64,000 bases of DNA from Hymenobacter nivis (GTDB lineage Bacteria > Bacteroidota > Bacteroidia > Cytophagales > Hymenobacteraceae), in NCBI RefSeq assembly GCF_003149515.1, contig NZ_CP029145.1, forward strand, positions 372,001 through 436,000, given 5' to 3'. Position numbers and translations under genes: made by a program. The notes under the pieces were generated by a model. It saw only the letters and a program-made list of their open reading frames with translations. It did not search any database and was not told where the DNA came from. Position 1 is the stretch's first letter; each line of letters opens with the position of its first letter. Below are positions 26,440 to 33,418 of this stretch, in pieces.

Positions 26440-26605
26440 GGCGCCGGCTGTCCGCTCTTTGCCAGCACCCCCGGCGCGAACAACGAGCGGACAGCCGGCT
26501 TTTCCCGCGGGCTGCCGGCTTTTCGCCGGCTGTCCGCTTTTTGCCAGCACCCCCGGCGCGAACAACGAGCGGACAGCCGGCTGAAAAAGCCGGCAGCCCG
26601 CGGGA
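26440..26605. repeat. RAYT-linked REP-like palindromes, tandem copies 3 and 4 (5' flank of RAYT)
   Basis: Two units are joined head to tail. Unit one runs from about 26441 (GCGCCGGCTGTCCGCTC) to about 26500 (GAGCGGACAGCCGGC). Unit two runs from CCCGCGGGCTGCCGGC at about 26505 to GCCGGCAGCCCGCGGG at about 26605. Both contain TTGCCAGCACCCCCGGCGCG and AACAACGAGCGGACAGCC. The pairing of REP units into a larger palindrome resembles BIME/REPIN organisation. Confidence 0.8.
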
Positions 26606-26663
26606 AAAGCCGGCGGCCCGCCCACGCGACGTATTTTGCCAGTCTATTGACCCCCGCGAAGAA

Positions 26664-27926
26664 ATGTGCTACCGTTTGCTACTCTTTTGCCTGTTGCCCT
26701 GGCTGGCCCAGGCCCAAACGCCACCCGCCGCCACGCTGCTGCACCCCGCCGCCGTGTTCGACGGCCAGGACCTGCACCCGGGCTGGGCCGTGCTGGTGGA
26801 GAACGGTAAAATCACGGCCGCGGGCCCCGCCGCGCAACTCACCGCCCCGGCTGGCGCGCGTACCCTGGAGCTGCCCGGCCTCACGCTGCTGCCGGGCCTC
26901 ATCGAGGGGCACTCGCACCTGCTGCTGCACCCCTACAACGAAACCTCCTGGGACGACCAGGTGCTGAAGGAGCCGCTGGCCCTGCGCGTGGCCCGCGCCA
27001 CCGTGCACGCCCAGCGCACGCTGCTGGCCGGCTTCACCACCACCCGCGACCTGGGCACGGAGGGCGCGGGCTACGCCGACGTGGGCCTCAAGCAGGCCAT
27101 TGATGAAGGCATTATCCCGGGGCCCCGGCTGCTGGTGGCTACGCGGGCCTTGGTGGCCACCGGCAGCTACGGCCCTCACTTGGCCGCCGTGGACGACCTG
27201 CCCCAGGGGGCCCAGGAGGCTGACGGCGTGGACGGCATCATCCGGGCGGTGCGCGAGCAGATTGGCCGCGGGGCCGACGTGGTGAAGGTGTACGCCGACT
27301 ACCGCTGGGGCCCCGGCGGCACGGCCGCGCCCACGTTTTCGCAGGAAGAACTGACGCTGATTGTGCAAACCGCCCGCTCGACGGGCCGCGGCGTGGTGGC
27401 CCACGCCAGCACCGCCGAGGGGATGCGCCGCGCCGTGCTGGCGGGCGTCGAAACCATCGAGCACGGCGATGCCGGCACGCCCGAAGTGTTCCGCCTGATG
27501 AAGCAGCGCGGCGTGGCCCTGTGCCCCACCGTGGCCGCCACCGACGCCACTTCGCAGTACAAGGGCTGGAAAAAAGGCCAGGGCCCCACGCCCGAGCGGG
27601 TGCTGGCCAAGCACCGCGCCGTGCAGGCGGCGCTGCAAGCCGGCGTGACGCTGGTAATGGGCGGCGACGTGGGCGTGTTTCCGCACGGCGACAATGCCCG
27701 CGAACTGGAACTGCTGGTGAACGACTACGGCCTGGCCCCGCTGCAAGTGCTGCGTGCCGCTACCGCCGGCAACGCCCAGGTTTTCCACCTCGCCGACCGC
27801 GGCCGCATCGCCCCCGGCCTGCTCGCCGACCTCGTGGCCGTGGCCGGCGACCCCACCCGGCAAGTAGAAGCCCTGCGCCAAGTGCGCCTCGTGATGAAGG
27901 GCGGCGTGCTCTACCGACAGCCGTAA
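26664..27926 (+). CDS. exported amidohydrolase-family metal-dependent hydrolase
   Basis: This 420-aa protein has a signal peptide (about 1-18, LPWLAQAQ) and an amidohydrolase-superfamily TIM barrel. Metal ligands visible are His83 and His85 in LIEGHSHLLL, a candidate Lys in ADVVKVYADY, the His in GVVAHASTAEG, the His in VETIEHGDAG and the Asp in VMGGDVGVFPHG. The C-terminal beta domain closes with RGRIAPGLLADLVAVAGDP. The closest types are imidazolonepropionase-like or Xaa-Pro dipeptidase-like exported amidohydrolases; the substrate is unknown. The start at 26664 places the ATG after the REP repeats; the longer frame reads through repeat sequence and is unlikely. Confidence 0.85.
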   Translation: MCYRLLLFCLLPWLAQAQTPPAATLLHPAAVFDGQDLHPGWAVLVENGKITAAGPAAQLTAPAGARTLELPGLTLLPGLIEGHSHLLLHPYNETSWDDQVLKEPLALRVARATVHAQRTLLAGFTTTRDLGTEGAGYADVGLKQAIDEGIIPGPRLLVATRALVATGSYGPHLAAVDDLPQGAQEADGVDGIIRAVREQIGRGADVVKVYADYRWGPGGTAAPTFSQEELTLIVQTARSTGRGVVAHASTAEGMRRAVLAGVETIEHGDAGTPEVFRLMKQRGVALCPTVAATDATSQYKGWKKGQGPTPERVLAKHRAVQAALQAGVTLVMGGDVGVFPHGDNARELELLVNDYGLAPLQVLRAATAGNAQVFHLADRGRIAPGLLADLVAVAGDPTRQVEALRQVRLVMKGGVLYRQP

Positions 27927-27931
27927 CCAGT

Positions 27932-28148
27932 AGCGTGGACGCTGCGAGTCCGCACGTTGCGCACCAGGCTCTGGTACTCGTGCCGAAGTAGGCCGCGAAA
28001 AATGTAGAGCGGAGTGGCGCTCCGCTTCAACGCGTGGCCCAACTGCTGGTGCGCAACGAAGTGCCACTCCGTTCTGCATTTTTCGCAACTCACTTTGCCA
28101 CGAGTAAAGCCGTGTGGACTTGCAGCGTCTGCGCGGCTATACTCGTCA
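27932..28148. repeat. family-C palindromic element interrupted by another palindrome
   Basis: The outer arms are GTAGCGTGGACGCTGCGAGTCC near 27933 and, inverted, GACTTGCAGCGTCTGCGCGGC near 28115-28136; inner arms are ACTCGTGCCGAAGT and ACTTTGCCACGAGT. Between them sits a distinct 92-bp palindrome at 27995-28086. This is an element inserted within an element. No gene is seen in this interval. Confidence 0.7.
27995..28086. repeat. inner palindromic element (nested)
   Basis: The arms are GCGAAAAATGTAGAGCGGAG and the imperfect complement CTCCGTTCTGCATTTTTCGC, with a spacer containing GTGGCCCAACTGCTGGTG. It belongs to neither family A nor family C. It lies inside the family-C element. Confidence 0.7.
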
Positions 28149-28244
28149 CGAAGTAGGGTGCGGGGCTGGTCCCCGCCCGTCGTTGAACGAAAGCCGATCG
28201 AACCGTTCAAGGACGGGCGGGGGCAAGCCCCGCACCCTACTTCG
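28149..28244. repeat. family-D palindromic element
   Basis: CGAAGTAGGGTGCGGGGC at the left and GCCCCGCACCCTACTTCG at the right are exact complements. Further pairing GGGCGGGGAC/GTCCCCGCCC is interrupted by short bubbles. It directly abuts the family-C element. The remaining spacer up to the PAP2 gene (28245-28491) holds a GGGGCCCCGG-containing inverted repeat at 28280-28330 and no recognisable gene. Confidence 0.75.
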
Positions 28245-28491
28245 TTTTCGCATTCCACTTCGTGAGCAGTATAATTGGCATGGGGCCCCGGAGCTGATTC
28301 CCAGGCGCTGAGGCGACAACCGGGGCCCTTGTTGCTGGGCGATTACCTAACGATTTGGTAACCTAACCGCCTAGCTGCGCCGTAGTTGGCTTTTGGACGC
28401 AAACCCGCGGTTCCGGGGCCCCCGTAGCTCTTGCGGCTACAGGTTTGCGACAGATTTAACCACAAATTTTGTTTTATTAGCAAGGCACTTA

Positions 28492-29346
28492 ATGCAATTT
28501 TTTCCTCCTATCATTCGCAAGCAGGGGCTACGCACGGGCGCCGCCACGCTGGTTTTTTTGGCTTTAATTACCGGGACGGGCCCCGCCGCGCAGGCCCAAG
28601 TATTGCCCCCAGCGGCCCCGGTTCCGGCACTGGCCGACACCATACACAAGTACGAAAATCCCAGCGGCGTATCCTCGGCGGTACGGAAGCCGTTTTTCCA
28701 GCGCAAGCTGGTGCGCGCCAGCATCGTGCCGGCCATTCTGATTGGCTACGGGGCGTACACCTTCAACGGGGGGGGCTTCTACACCAACCAGGACGCCAAC
28801 CGCGACATCCACCGCCTGTTTCCCACCTACCGCACCCACCTGGACAACTACCTGCAATTCGCGCCCTACCTGGAGCTGGGAGCTGTGGTGCTGGCCGGCG
28901 TTGCCTCGCGCAACGACCGCACAAACCTGGGGTTGGTCGTTCTCAAAAGCGAGCTGATAATGCTCACGGGCGTGTACGTGGTCAAGACCCTGAGCCACGA
29001 GGAGCGGCCCGACGGCTCGGATAACCTCTCGTTTCCGTCGGGGCACACGGCGCAGGCGTTTCTGGCGGCCAGCATCGTGCACACCGAGCTGCGCGACCAA
29101 AGCCCGTGGTACGGCATCGGGGCCTACACCATCGCCACCGGCGTGGGGGTGCTGCGCATGGTCAACACCAAGCACTGGCAGAGCGACGTGGTGGCCGGGG
29201 CGGGGTTCGGGATCCTCTCGGCCCACCTGGCCTACCTGACGCACCGCAACCGCTGGGGCCGCAAGGCCATCGGGCGCGACGTGGGCCTGGTGCCCAGCTA
29301 CTACGGCGGCGCGCCCGGCCTGTGCCTCACCTGGCGCCCCAGGTAG
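28492..29346 (+). CDS. PAP2-superfamily membrane phosphatase
   Basis: This 284-aa protein has an N-terminal signal or anchor (LRTGAATLVFLALITGTGPAAQAQ) and the phosphatidic-acid-phosphatase type 2 signature in order: KTLSHEERPDGSDN (motif 1, KxxxxxxRP), FPSGHTAQAF (motif 2, PSGH) and RMVNTKHWQSDVVAG (motif 3, containing H and D). Such enzymes dephosphorylate lipid phosphates or undecaprenyl pyrophosphate at the periplasmic face; this one has the shape of Bacteroidota PAP2 proteins with a periplasmic N-terminal region. The start at 28492 gives MQFFPPIIRKQG before the hydrophobic stretch. The YncE-like gene follows 87 bp later on the same strand. Confidence 0.88.
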   Translation: MQFFPPIIRKQGLRTGAATLVFLALITGTGPAAQAQVLPPAAPVPALADTIHKYENPSGVSSAVRKPFFQRKLVRASIVPAILIGYGAYTFNGGGFYTNQDANRDIHRLFPTYRTHLDNYLQFAPYLELGAVVLAGVASRNDRTNLGLVVLKSELIMLTGVYVVKTLSHEERPDGSDNLSFPSGHTAQAFLAASIVHTELRDQSPWYGIGAYTIATGVGVLRMVNTKHWQSDVVAGAGFGILSAHLAYLTHRNRWGRKAIGRDVGLVPSYYGGAPGLCLTWRPR

Positions 29347-29433
29347 CTGGGCCGGGGGGCGTCTGGACGGTTGAATATTCTCGTATAAATAACCTATAAT
29401 AAACCACTTGTTGTCTCCTTATCACCCACACCC

Positions 29434-30450
29434 ATGACCCAACCGCTGCTGTCCATCCTCCTGCTGGGGGCCCTCGCCGGGGCCCCCGCCCAACAGGGCC
29501 CCGCGCCCGCCTACCGCGTGGCTACCACCTGGCCGGTGGGCGGCGAAGGGGGCTGGGACTACATTTCCGTGGACCACGCCGGCGGACGCGTCTACGCCTC
29601 GCACGCTACCCGGGTGGAAGTGCTCGACCTGGCCAGCGGCCGCAAGGTGGGCACCATCCCCAACACGGCGGGCGTGCACGGCATCGTGGTGGCGCAGGGG
29701 CGCGGCTACGTCAGTTGCGGCAAAACCAACACGGTGGTGGAATTTGACCCCAAAACCCTGGCCGTGACGGCCACCGTGCCCACCGGCACCAAGCCCGATG
29801 CGCTGCTCTACGACGAATTCTCGAAGCGGGTGTTCGTCTTCAACAACGGCGCCACCACGGCCACCGTGCTCGACGCCGCCACTGGCCAGCCCGTGGGCAC
29901 CGCCGAGCTGGGCGGGGCCCCCGAAGCGGGCGTGAGCGACGGCAAAGGCACGGTGTTCGTCAACCTCGAAGATAAGAGCGAAATCGTGGCCTTCGACGCC
30001 AAAACGCTGAAGGAAAAGCACCGCTGGCCGCTGGGCCCCGGCGAAGAGCCTACCGGCCTGGCCCTCGACCGCGCCCACCGCCGCCTGTTTAGCGTGTGCG
30101 CCAACGAAAAAATGGTGGTGCTCGACGCCGACAACGGCAAAGTGCTGGCCACCCTGCCCATCGGCAGCGGCGTAGACGGTGTGGTGTTCGACGAAGGCCG
30201 ACAGGTGGCGGTCAGCTCCAACGGCAGCGGCACCGTAACGGTGGTGCACGAAGACGGCCCCGAGAAATTCAGCGTGGCCCAAACGCTGGCCACTGCGCGC
30301 GGGGCCCGCACCCTCGTCCTCGATCCGGCCACCCACCGCCTCTACCTGCCCACCGCCGACCTGGGCCCCGCCCCGGCCCCCACGCCCGCCGTGCCCCACC
30401 CGCGCCTGAGCACCGTGCCCAACACTTTCCGCGTGCTGGTGCTGGAGTAG
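29434..30450 (+). CDS. exported YncE-like beta-propeller protein
   Basis: This 338-aa protein has a signal peptide (about 1-19, LLGALAGAPAQ). It carries repeated propeller blades with the pattern DYISVDHAGGRVYASHATRVEVLDLASGRKVGTIP, VVEFDPKTLAVTATVPTGTKPDALLYD, TVLDAATGQPVG and IVAFDAKTLKEKHRW. This is the YVTN/YncE-type seven-bladed propeller fold, usually periplasmic. Its function is not known; related proteins bind DNA, metals or surface ligands. A perfect 39-bp hairpin begins 50 bp after its stop. Confidence 0.85.
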   Translation: MTQPLLSILLLGALAGAPAQQGPAPAYRVATTWPVGGEGGWDYISVDHAGGRVYASHATRVEVLDLASGRKVGTIPNTAGVHGIVVAQGRGYVSCGKTNTVVEFDPKTLAVTATVPTGTKPDALLYDEFSKRVFVFNNGATTATVLDAATGQPVGTAELGGAPEAGVSDGKGTVFVNLEDKSEIVAFDAKTLKEKHRWPLGPGEEPTGLALDRAHRRLFSVCANEKMVVLDADNGKVLATLPIGSGVDGVVFDEGRQVAVSSNGSGTVTVVHEDGPEKFSVAQTLATARGARTLVLDPATHRLYLPTADLGPAPAPTPAVPHPRLSTVPNTFRVLVLE

Positions 30451-30499
30451 GGGCCCTCTCAGAAAACGGAAAATACCGCACCTGAAAACTGCGCTTAAG

Positions 30500-30586
30500 G
30501 CTTGGAAGTAAACCGACGGGGAGGATTGTTCATGGTGCCCGTTTTGTGCACCATGAACAATCCTCCCCGTCGGTTTACTTCCAAGC
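30500..30586. repeat. perfect 39-bp hairpin downstream of the YncE-like gene
   Basis: Arms 30500-30538 and 30548-30586 are exact complements with a 9-nt loop (CCGTTTTGT is at the centre). There is no T-run after the stem, so it is not a standard intrinsic terminator. Confidence 0.9.
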
Positions 30587-30616
30587 GGCGCATGGGCTAT
30601 ACGAGCCGAAAGTTTT

Positions 30617-30657
30617 CGCTGTGCAGATGCTACGTTGCGCGCTGCATGACGTTCTTT
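30617..30657. repeat. degraded half copy of the family-A element
   Basis: CAGATGCTACGTTGCGCGCTGCATGACGTTCTTTT is recognisably the right arm of family A (compare GATGCTTCGCTGCGCTCTGC at 17852), with several changes and no left arm. No coding sequence is seen in 30587-30898. Confidence 0.5.
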
Positions 30658-30808
30658 TGGCGGTGGGCTAAAGTGGGGTGGTCCGGCGACTTTTTTCGTC
30701 GTCGGGCCACTCTTGCCACGCCCCGGAACCGCTGTTCAATAGCCAGAGTGGCCCGACCAAGCCCTTCGGGCAATTCGCCGGGCCACCTCCTTTTAGACCA
30801 CCGCCCAA
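30657..30808. repeat. 150-bp imperfect palindrome (separate family)
   Basis: The left arm GGCGGTGGGCTAAAG...GTCCGGCGA...CGTCGGGCCACTCT pairs with AGAGTGGCCCGACCA...CGCCGGGCCACC...GACCACCGCC, with several mismatches. It follows directly on the family-A half copy. No second copy was noticed in the window. Confidence 0.6.
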
Positions 30809-30816
30809 AAAGAAAG

Positions 30817-30838
30817 CCATTAGCTAAAAGCTAATGGA
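30817..30838 (-). terminator. possible terminator downstream of the DsrE gene
   Basis: CCATTAGCT AAA AGCTAATGG forms a short perfect hairpin 60 bp beyond the DsrE stop on the minus strand, with an A/T-rich flank (TTTCTTTTTGGG read on the minus strand after the stem). It is weak but well placed for the last gene of the sulfur operon. Confidence 0.4.
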
Positions 30839-30898
30839 TCAATAATTTACAACGGTCTATTTAGCTGGGGTAGCATTGGAGAAACGCGCTCCCGTGCG

Positions 30899-31525
30899 CT
30901 ACAAGTGCACTAGGGCCCAGCCCTCAGCCTGCCGGATAATCAGCTCGCCGTTGGCAGTGGGCACAATCGAGATATAGGGCAGCATATCGGCCGGGGTGAG
31001 GTTCTGGGCCTTCATCGAATTTTCGCATTGCGCCAGGATAACGCCGGCCTGCTGCAAGGCTAGCACATCGGCCTCGTAGGGCTGGTTCTTACGCAGGGCC
31101 GTGGTGCCGCCGCTGAATACAATCAGCTCCAGCTCCAGCTTGCCCTTCAGGCGCGGGTCTGACAGGGCGGCCTGCAGGGCCTGTAGCGTTCTGCCAATAA
31201 TCTTGGGGTCGTTGCTGTTGAGCTGGTAAATGGCGCGGTAGTGCGCCTTGCGGGCCGGGGCCCCGTGAAACCGGGCTGCCTGGGTAGCGGCGGCGGCGTT
31301 GGGGGCCCCCAGCACCGGGGCTGGTGCGCTGGCGGGTGGCGTGGCCGGGGGAGTGGCCGGGGGAGTGGCCGGGGGAGTGGCCGGGGGAGTGGCCGGGGGA
31401 GTGGCTGGCGCGGGGGTCGTGGCTGTGGCCGGAGTTGTGGCCGGGGTTTGCGCACGCGCCGGCGTGCCCAGCAGCGCCAGCATAAAAGCGGCGCCCAGCG
31501 CCGGGTAACGAGCGGATGACTTCAT
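30899..31525 (-). CDS. exported DsrE-family protein with a Thr-Pro-Pro-Ala repeat linker
   Basis: This 208-aa protein has a signal peptide (about 1-25, LLGTPARAQ) and a low-complexity linker of repeated ATPP units (about 26-65) encoded by a 12-bp tandem repeat. A DsrE/DsrF-like domain follows: RAIYQLNSNDPKIIGRTLQALQAAL, LELELIVFSGGTTALRK, YEADVLALQQAGVILAQCENSMKAQNLTPADM, IVPTANGELIIRQAEGWALVHL. The Cys in LAQCENSM sits where DsrE-type sulfur-carrier Cys residues lie. A periplasmic sulfur-handling role fits the upstream thiosulfate/sulfide genes, but DsrE proteins of this form are functionally untested. It is the last gene of the minus-strand sulfur cluster. Confidence 0.8.
   Translation of the reverse strand: MKSSARYPALGAAFMLALLGTPARAQTPATTPATATTPAPATPPATPPATPPATPPATPPATPPASAPAPVLGAPNAAAATQAARFHGAPARKAHYRAIYQLNSNDPKIIGRTLQALQAALSDPRLKGKLELELIVFSGGTTALRKNQPYEADVLALQQAGVILAQCENSMKAQNLTPADMLPYISIVPTANGELIIRQAEGWALVHL
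31335..31410. repeat. 12-bp minisatellite coding for the TPPA linker
   Basis: GTGGCCGGGGGA is repeated about six times on the plus strand (minus-strand codons for Thr-Pro-Pro-Ala). The copies are identical at base level, which favours recent expansion by slippage. Copy number changes would stay in frame and alter linker length. Confidence 0.85.
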
Positions 31526-31710
31526 GGGGAAGGAGGCTGGAATTCGTGGTTTGTAATTGCGTTCAGTAAGCGCCCGTCCAACTTGTTCACCACGTAGCGG
31601 GCCTCGCCGTAGGCGTCACTCGGCAGGATTTTGTAAATGTAAAGCAACCAGCCCCGCGGTTCCTTCGCCCAGCCCCGAAACGGGTAGCCGCGCGAAGCAT
31701 TAAGCTGGCC
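31522..31710 (-). pseudogene. C-terminal gene fragment overlapping the DsrE start
   Basis: The minus strand is open for 62 codons before a TGA that overlaps the DsrE ATG in an ATGA junction, as for coupled genes. The readable peptide includes GYPFRGWAKEPRGW, LLYIYKILPSDAYGEARY and VVNKLDGRLLNA, whose composition looks like real protein, but the frame is closed upstream by a TAG at 31711-31713 and has no start codon. I do not recognise the family. The rest of the interval to the cytochrome gene (31714-31924) is AT-rich with no gene seen. Confidence 0.4.
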
Positions 31711-31924
31711 CTACGAAGGCAGGCCGTGCTTATTAGCGCGGTTTCCATTTGGGCGCAATTAGTTAAAAAATTAAGAGTTAACATACAGATTTTTAATTTT
31801 TTATCTCTTCACTTTTATCTCTCTTAAAATCCGTATCCTGTTGTAAAATTCGCTCTAAAGCGGTTCTCAAGTCAGGATACAGGGCGGGCTGTTGCGTAGC
31901 CGGGCCCGCGCAGGCACGAGGAAA

Positions 31925-32971
31925 TCAGTTGGCTTTGGCGGGTTGGGGGTGCGCGTCCTCGATGGGCTGGTAGGGGCCGTACTTGTGCTGCTTTTCCGAA
32001 AACTTATCGGCGTAGGGCCCGTGGGGCTGGTCCACCGGCTTCTTGCTGATGTCGGGCCAGTCGTGGGGCGTGGCCAGGTGCGGGCGGGGCTGCGAATTCA
32101 CGAACGCCGCCACGTCCCAAGCCTGCTCGTTGGTGAGCTGCGGCTGGTCGAAGGTGGCCCCGAAGGGCATGGCTGCCTTCACATAGCGCGCCAGGTTGGT
32201 GACCCGGAACAGGCCCGCGCCGTCGTTGTAGCTGTTGGGGCCCCAGAGCGGCGGGTACTGGTAGCCCGTATTATCGGCCAGCGGCTGGCCTTGCCCGGCG
32301 GGGCCGTGGCAGCGCTGGCACTTGGTGGCAAACACGGCCTTGCCTACCACCTGGTTGGCCGCCCGGGCGAGGTAGGGCAGTTTAACGAAGCCCGTGCCGT
32401 ACACCTTTTTCCCCTTGGGAATGCCCTGCCCCAGCCACGTGATGTAGGCCACGATGGCGCGCATCTCGCGGCTGCTGTCGGGCACGGCCCGGCCGTTGAG
32501 GCTGTGCTCCATGCAGTCGGCCACGCGCTGCTCAATGCTCACCACCGTGCCCGAGCGGGCGCGCAGCTTGGGGTAGGTGGCGGCCACGGCCAGGTAGTTG
32601 TTGGCAAAGCCCTGGGTGCCGGCCTGCAGGTGGCAATTCTGGCAGTTCATGCCGTTGGTGAGGTGGGCCACCGAGCCTTGGGGCCCCAGGTACCGGGCTG
32701 TGTGCGCAATCAGCTCCCGCCCGTAGCGAACCTGGCGGCCGGCCGCCGTGGATGGAATCGTGGCTGTATCGGGGGCCCGAACGGCCGGGCGGTGGTAGCT
32801 GCCGGGTAGGGGAGGGCCGTCGGTGGCTTCGTTGGCCACCGGGGCGGACGCGGCCACTGGGCCATAAAACTGAATGATGACCACCACCACCACCAGCACC
32901 AGGGCCGCCGTCAGCAGCATCAGCAGGCGCACCAGGCCGGGTAGCAGCACCCGTTCTTCCGTGGGTTTCAT
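31925..32971 (-). CDS. TsdA-like di-haem c-type cytochrome (thiosulfate dehydrogenase family)
   Basis: This 348-aa protein has an N-terminal membrane anchor (about 10-35) and two haem c domains. The first is LTNGMNCQNCHLQAGTQ (Cys110-His114) preceded by GRELIAHTARYLGPQGSVAH; the second is FATKCQRCHGPAGQG (Cys218-His222). Cys153 in RVADCMEHSLNG lies 39 residues after His114, where TsdA enzymes have a conserved Cys axial haem ligand. The family oxidises two thiosulfates to tetrathionate or runs the reverse reaction. It stands with YeeE/YedE, rhodanese and sulfite exporter genes, supporting a sulfur role. The second domain has candidate Met ligands (AAMPFGATF). Direction of reaction and electron partner are unknown. 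Confidence 0.8.
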   Translation of the reverse strand: MKPTEERVLLPGLVRLLMLLTAALVLVVVVVIIQFYGPVAASAPVANEATDGPPLPGSYHRPAVRAPDTATIPSTAAGRQVRYGRELIAHTARYLGPQGSVAHLTNGMNCQNCHLQAGTQGFANNYLAVAATYPKLRARSGTVVSIEQRVADCMEHSLNGRAVPDSSREMRAIVAYITWLGQGIPKGKKVYGTGFVKLPYLARAANQVVGKAVFATKCQRCHGPAGQGQPLADNTGYQYPPLWGPNSYNDGAGLFRVTNLARYVKAAMPFGATFDQPQLTNEQAWDVAAFVNSQPRPHLATPHDWPDISKKPVDQPHGPYADKFSEKQHKYGPYQPIEDAHPQPAKAN

Positions 32972-33007
32972 GGCGTGGTGGAGTTAAGATCGAAGCCGGT
33001 GGTGCGT

Positions 33008-33418
33008 TCAGTAAGGCAGTTTTTCGCGCAGGGCGCCATAGGTCCAGGTGCCGGCCAGCGCGGCCAGAATCAGGACGGCGGCCGCGCCCACGCCGCTGCC
33101 CAGCTGCGCAAACAGCGGGCCGGGGCAGGCCCCGGTAATGGCCCAACCGAGCCCGAAAATAAAGCCCCCAATCCAAATGCCGTGATTGAATTTTTTGTCG
33201 GCAATAACGATGGGCTCGCCAGCGATGGTTGTGAGGTGGTTGCGCTTGATGAGCTGAATCGAAACTATGCCAACCACAATGGCCGACCCGATGACGCCGT
33301 ACATATGGAACGCCTGGAAGCGGAACATTTCTTGAATCCGAAACCAGCTGATGACTTCGCTCTTGGTGAGCACGATGCCGAACAACGTGCCCAGTAGCAG
33401 GTATTTAAGATATTTCAT
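33008..33418 (-). CDS. YeeE/YedE-family membrane protein (DUF6691-type half)
   Basis: This 136-aa membrane protein has about four transmembrane helices and contains FGLGWAITGACPGPLFAQLGSG, the conserved G-x-C-x-G motif of YeeE/YedE thiosulfate-uptake proteins. It is the shorter of two YeeE/YedE genes here; the pair (this one and 34215-34775) corresponds to the two halves of larger single-chain members. Its ATG overlaps the methyltransferase stop (ATGA), so the two are translationally coupled. It likely moves thiosulfate or another reduced sulfur compound across the inner membrane. Confidence 0.85.
   Translation of the reverse strand: MKYLKYLLLGTLFGIVLTKSEVISWFRIQEMFRFQAFHMYGVIGSAIVVGIVSIQLIKRNHLTTIAGEPIVIADKKFNHGIWIGGFIFGLGWAITGACPGPLFAQLGSGVGAAAVLILAALAGTWTYGALREKLPY

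Noticed and set aside
27927..28491. CRISPR-like or tandem array between the amidohydrolase and PAP2 genes
   Set aside because: The repetitive look comes from nested palindromes; there is no regular direct repeat with unique spacers.
31925..32971. Assignment as SoxA/SoxX
   Set aside because: Two CxxCH domains with the GRELIAHTARYLGPQGS block and a Cys 39 residues after the first haem fit TsdA better, and no other sox genes are present.
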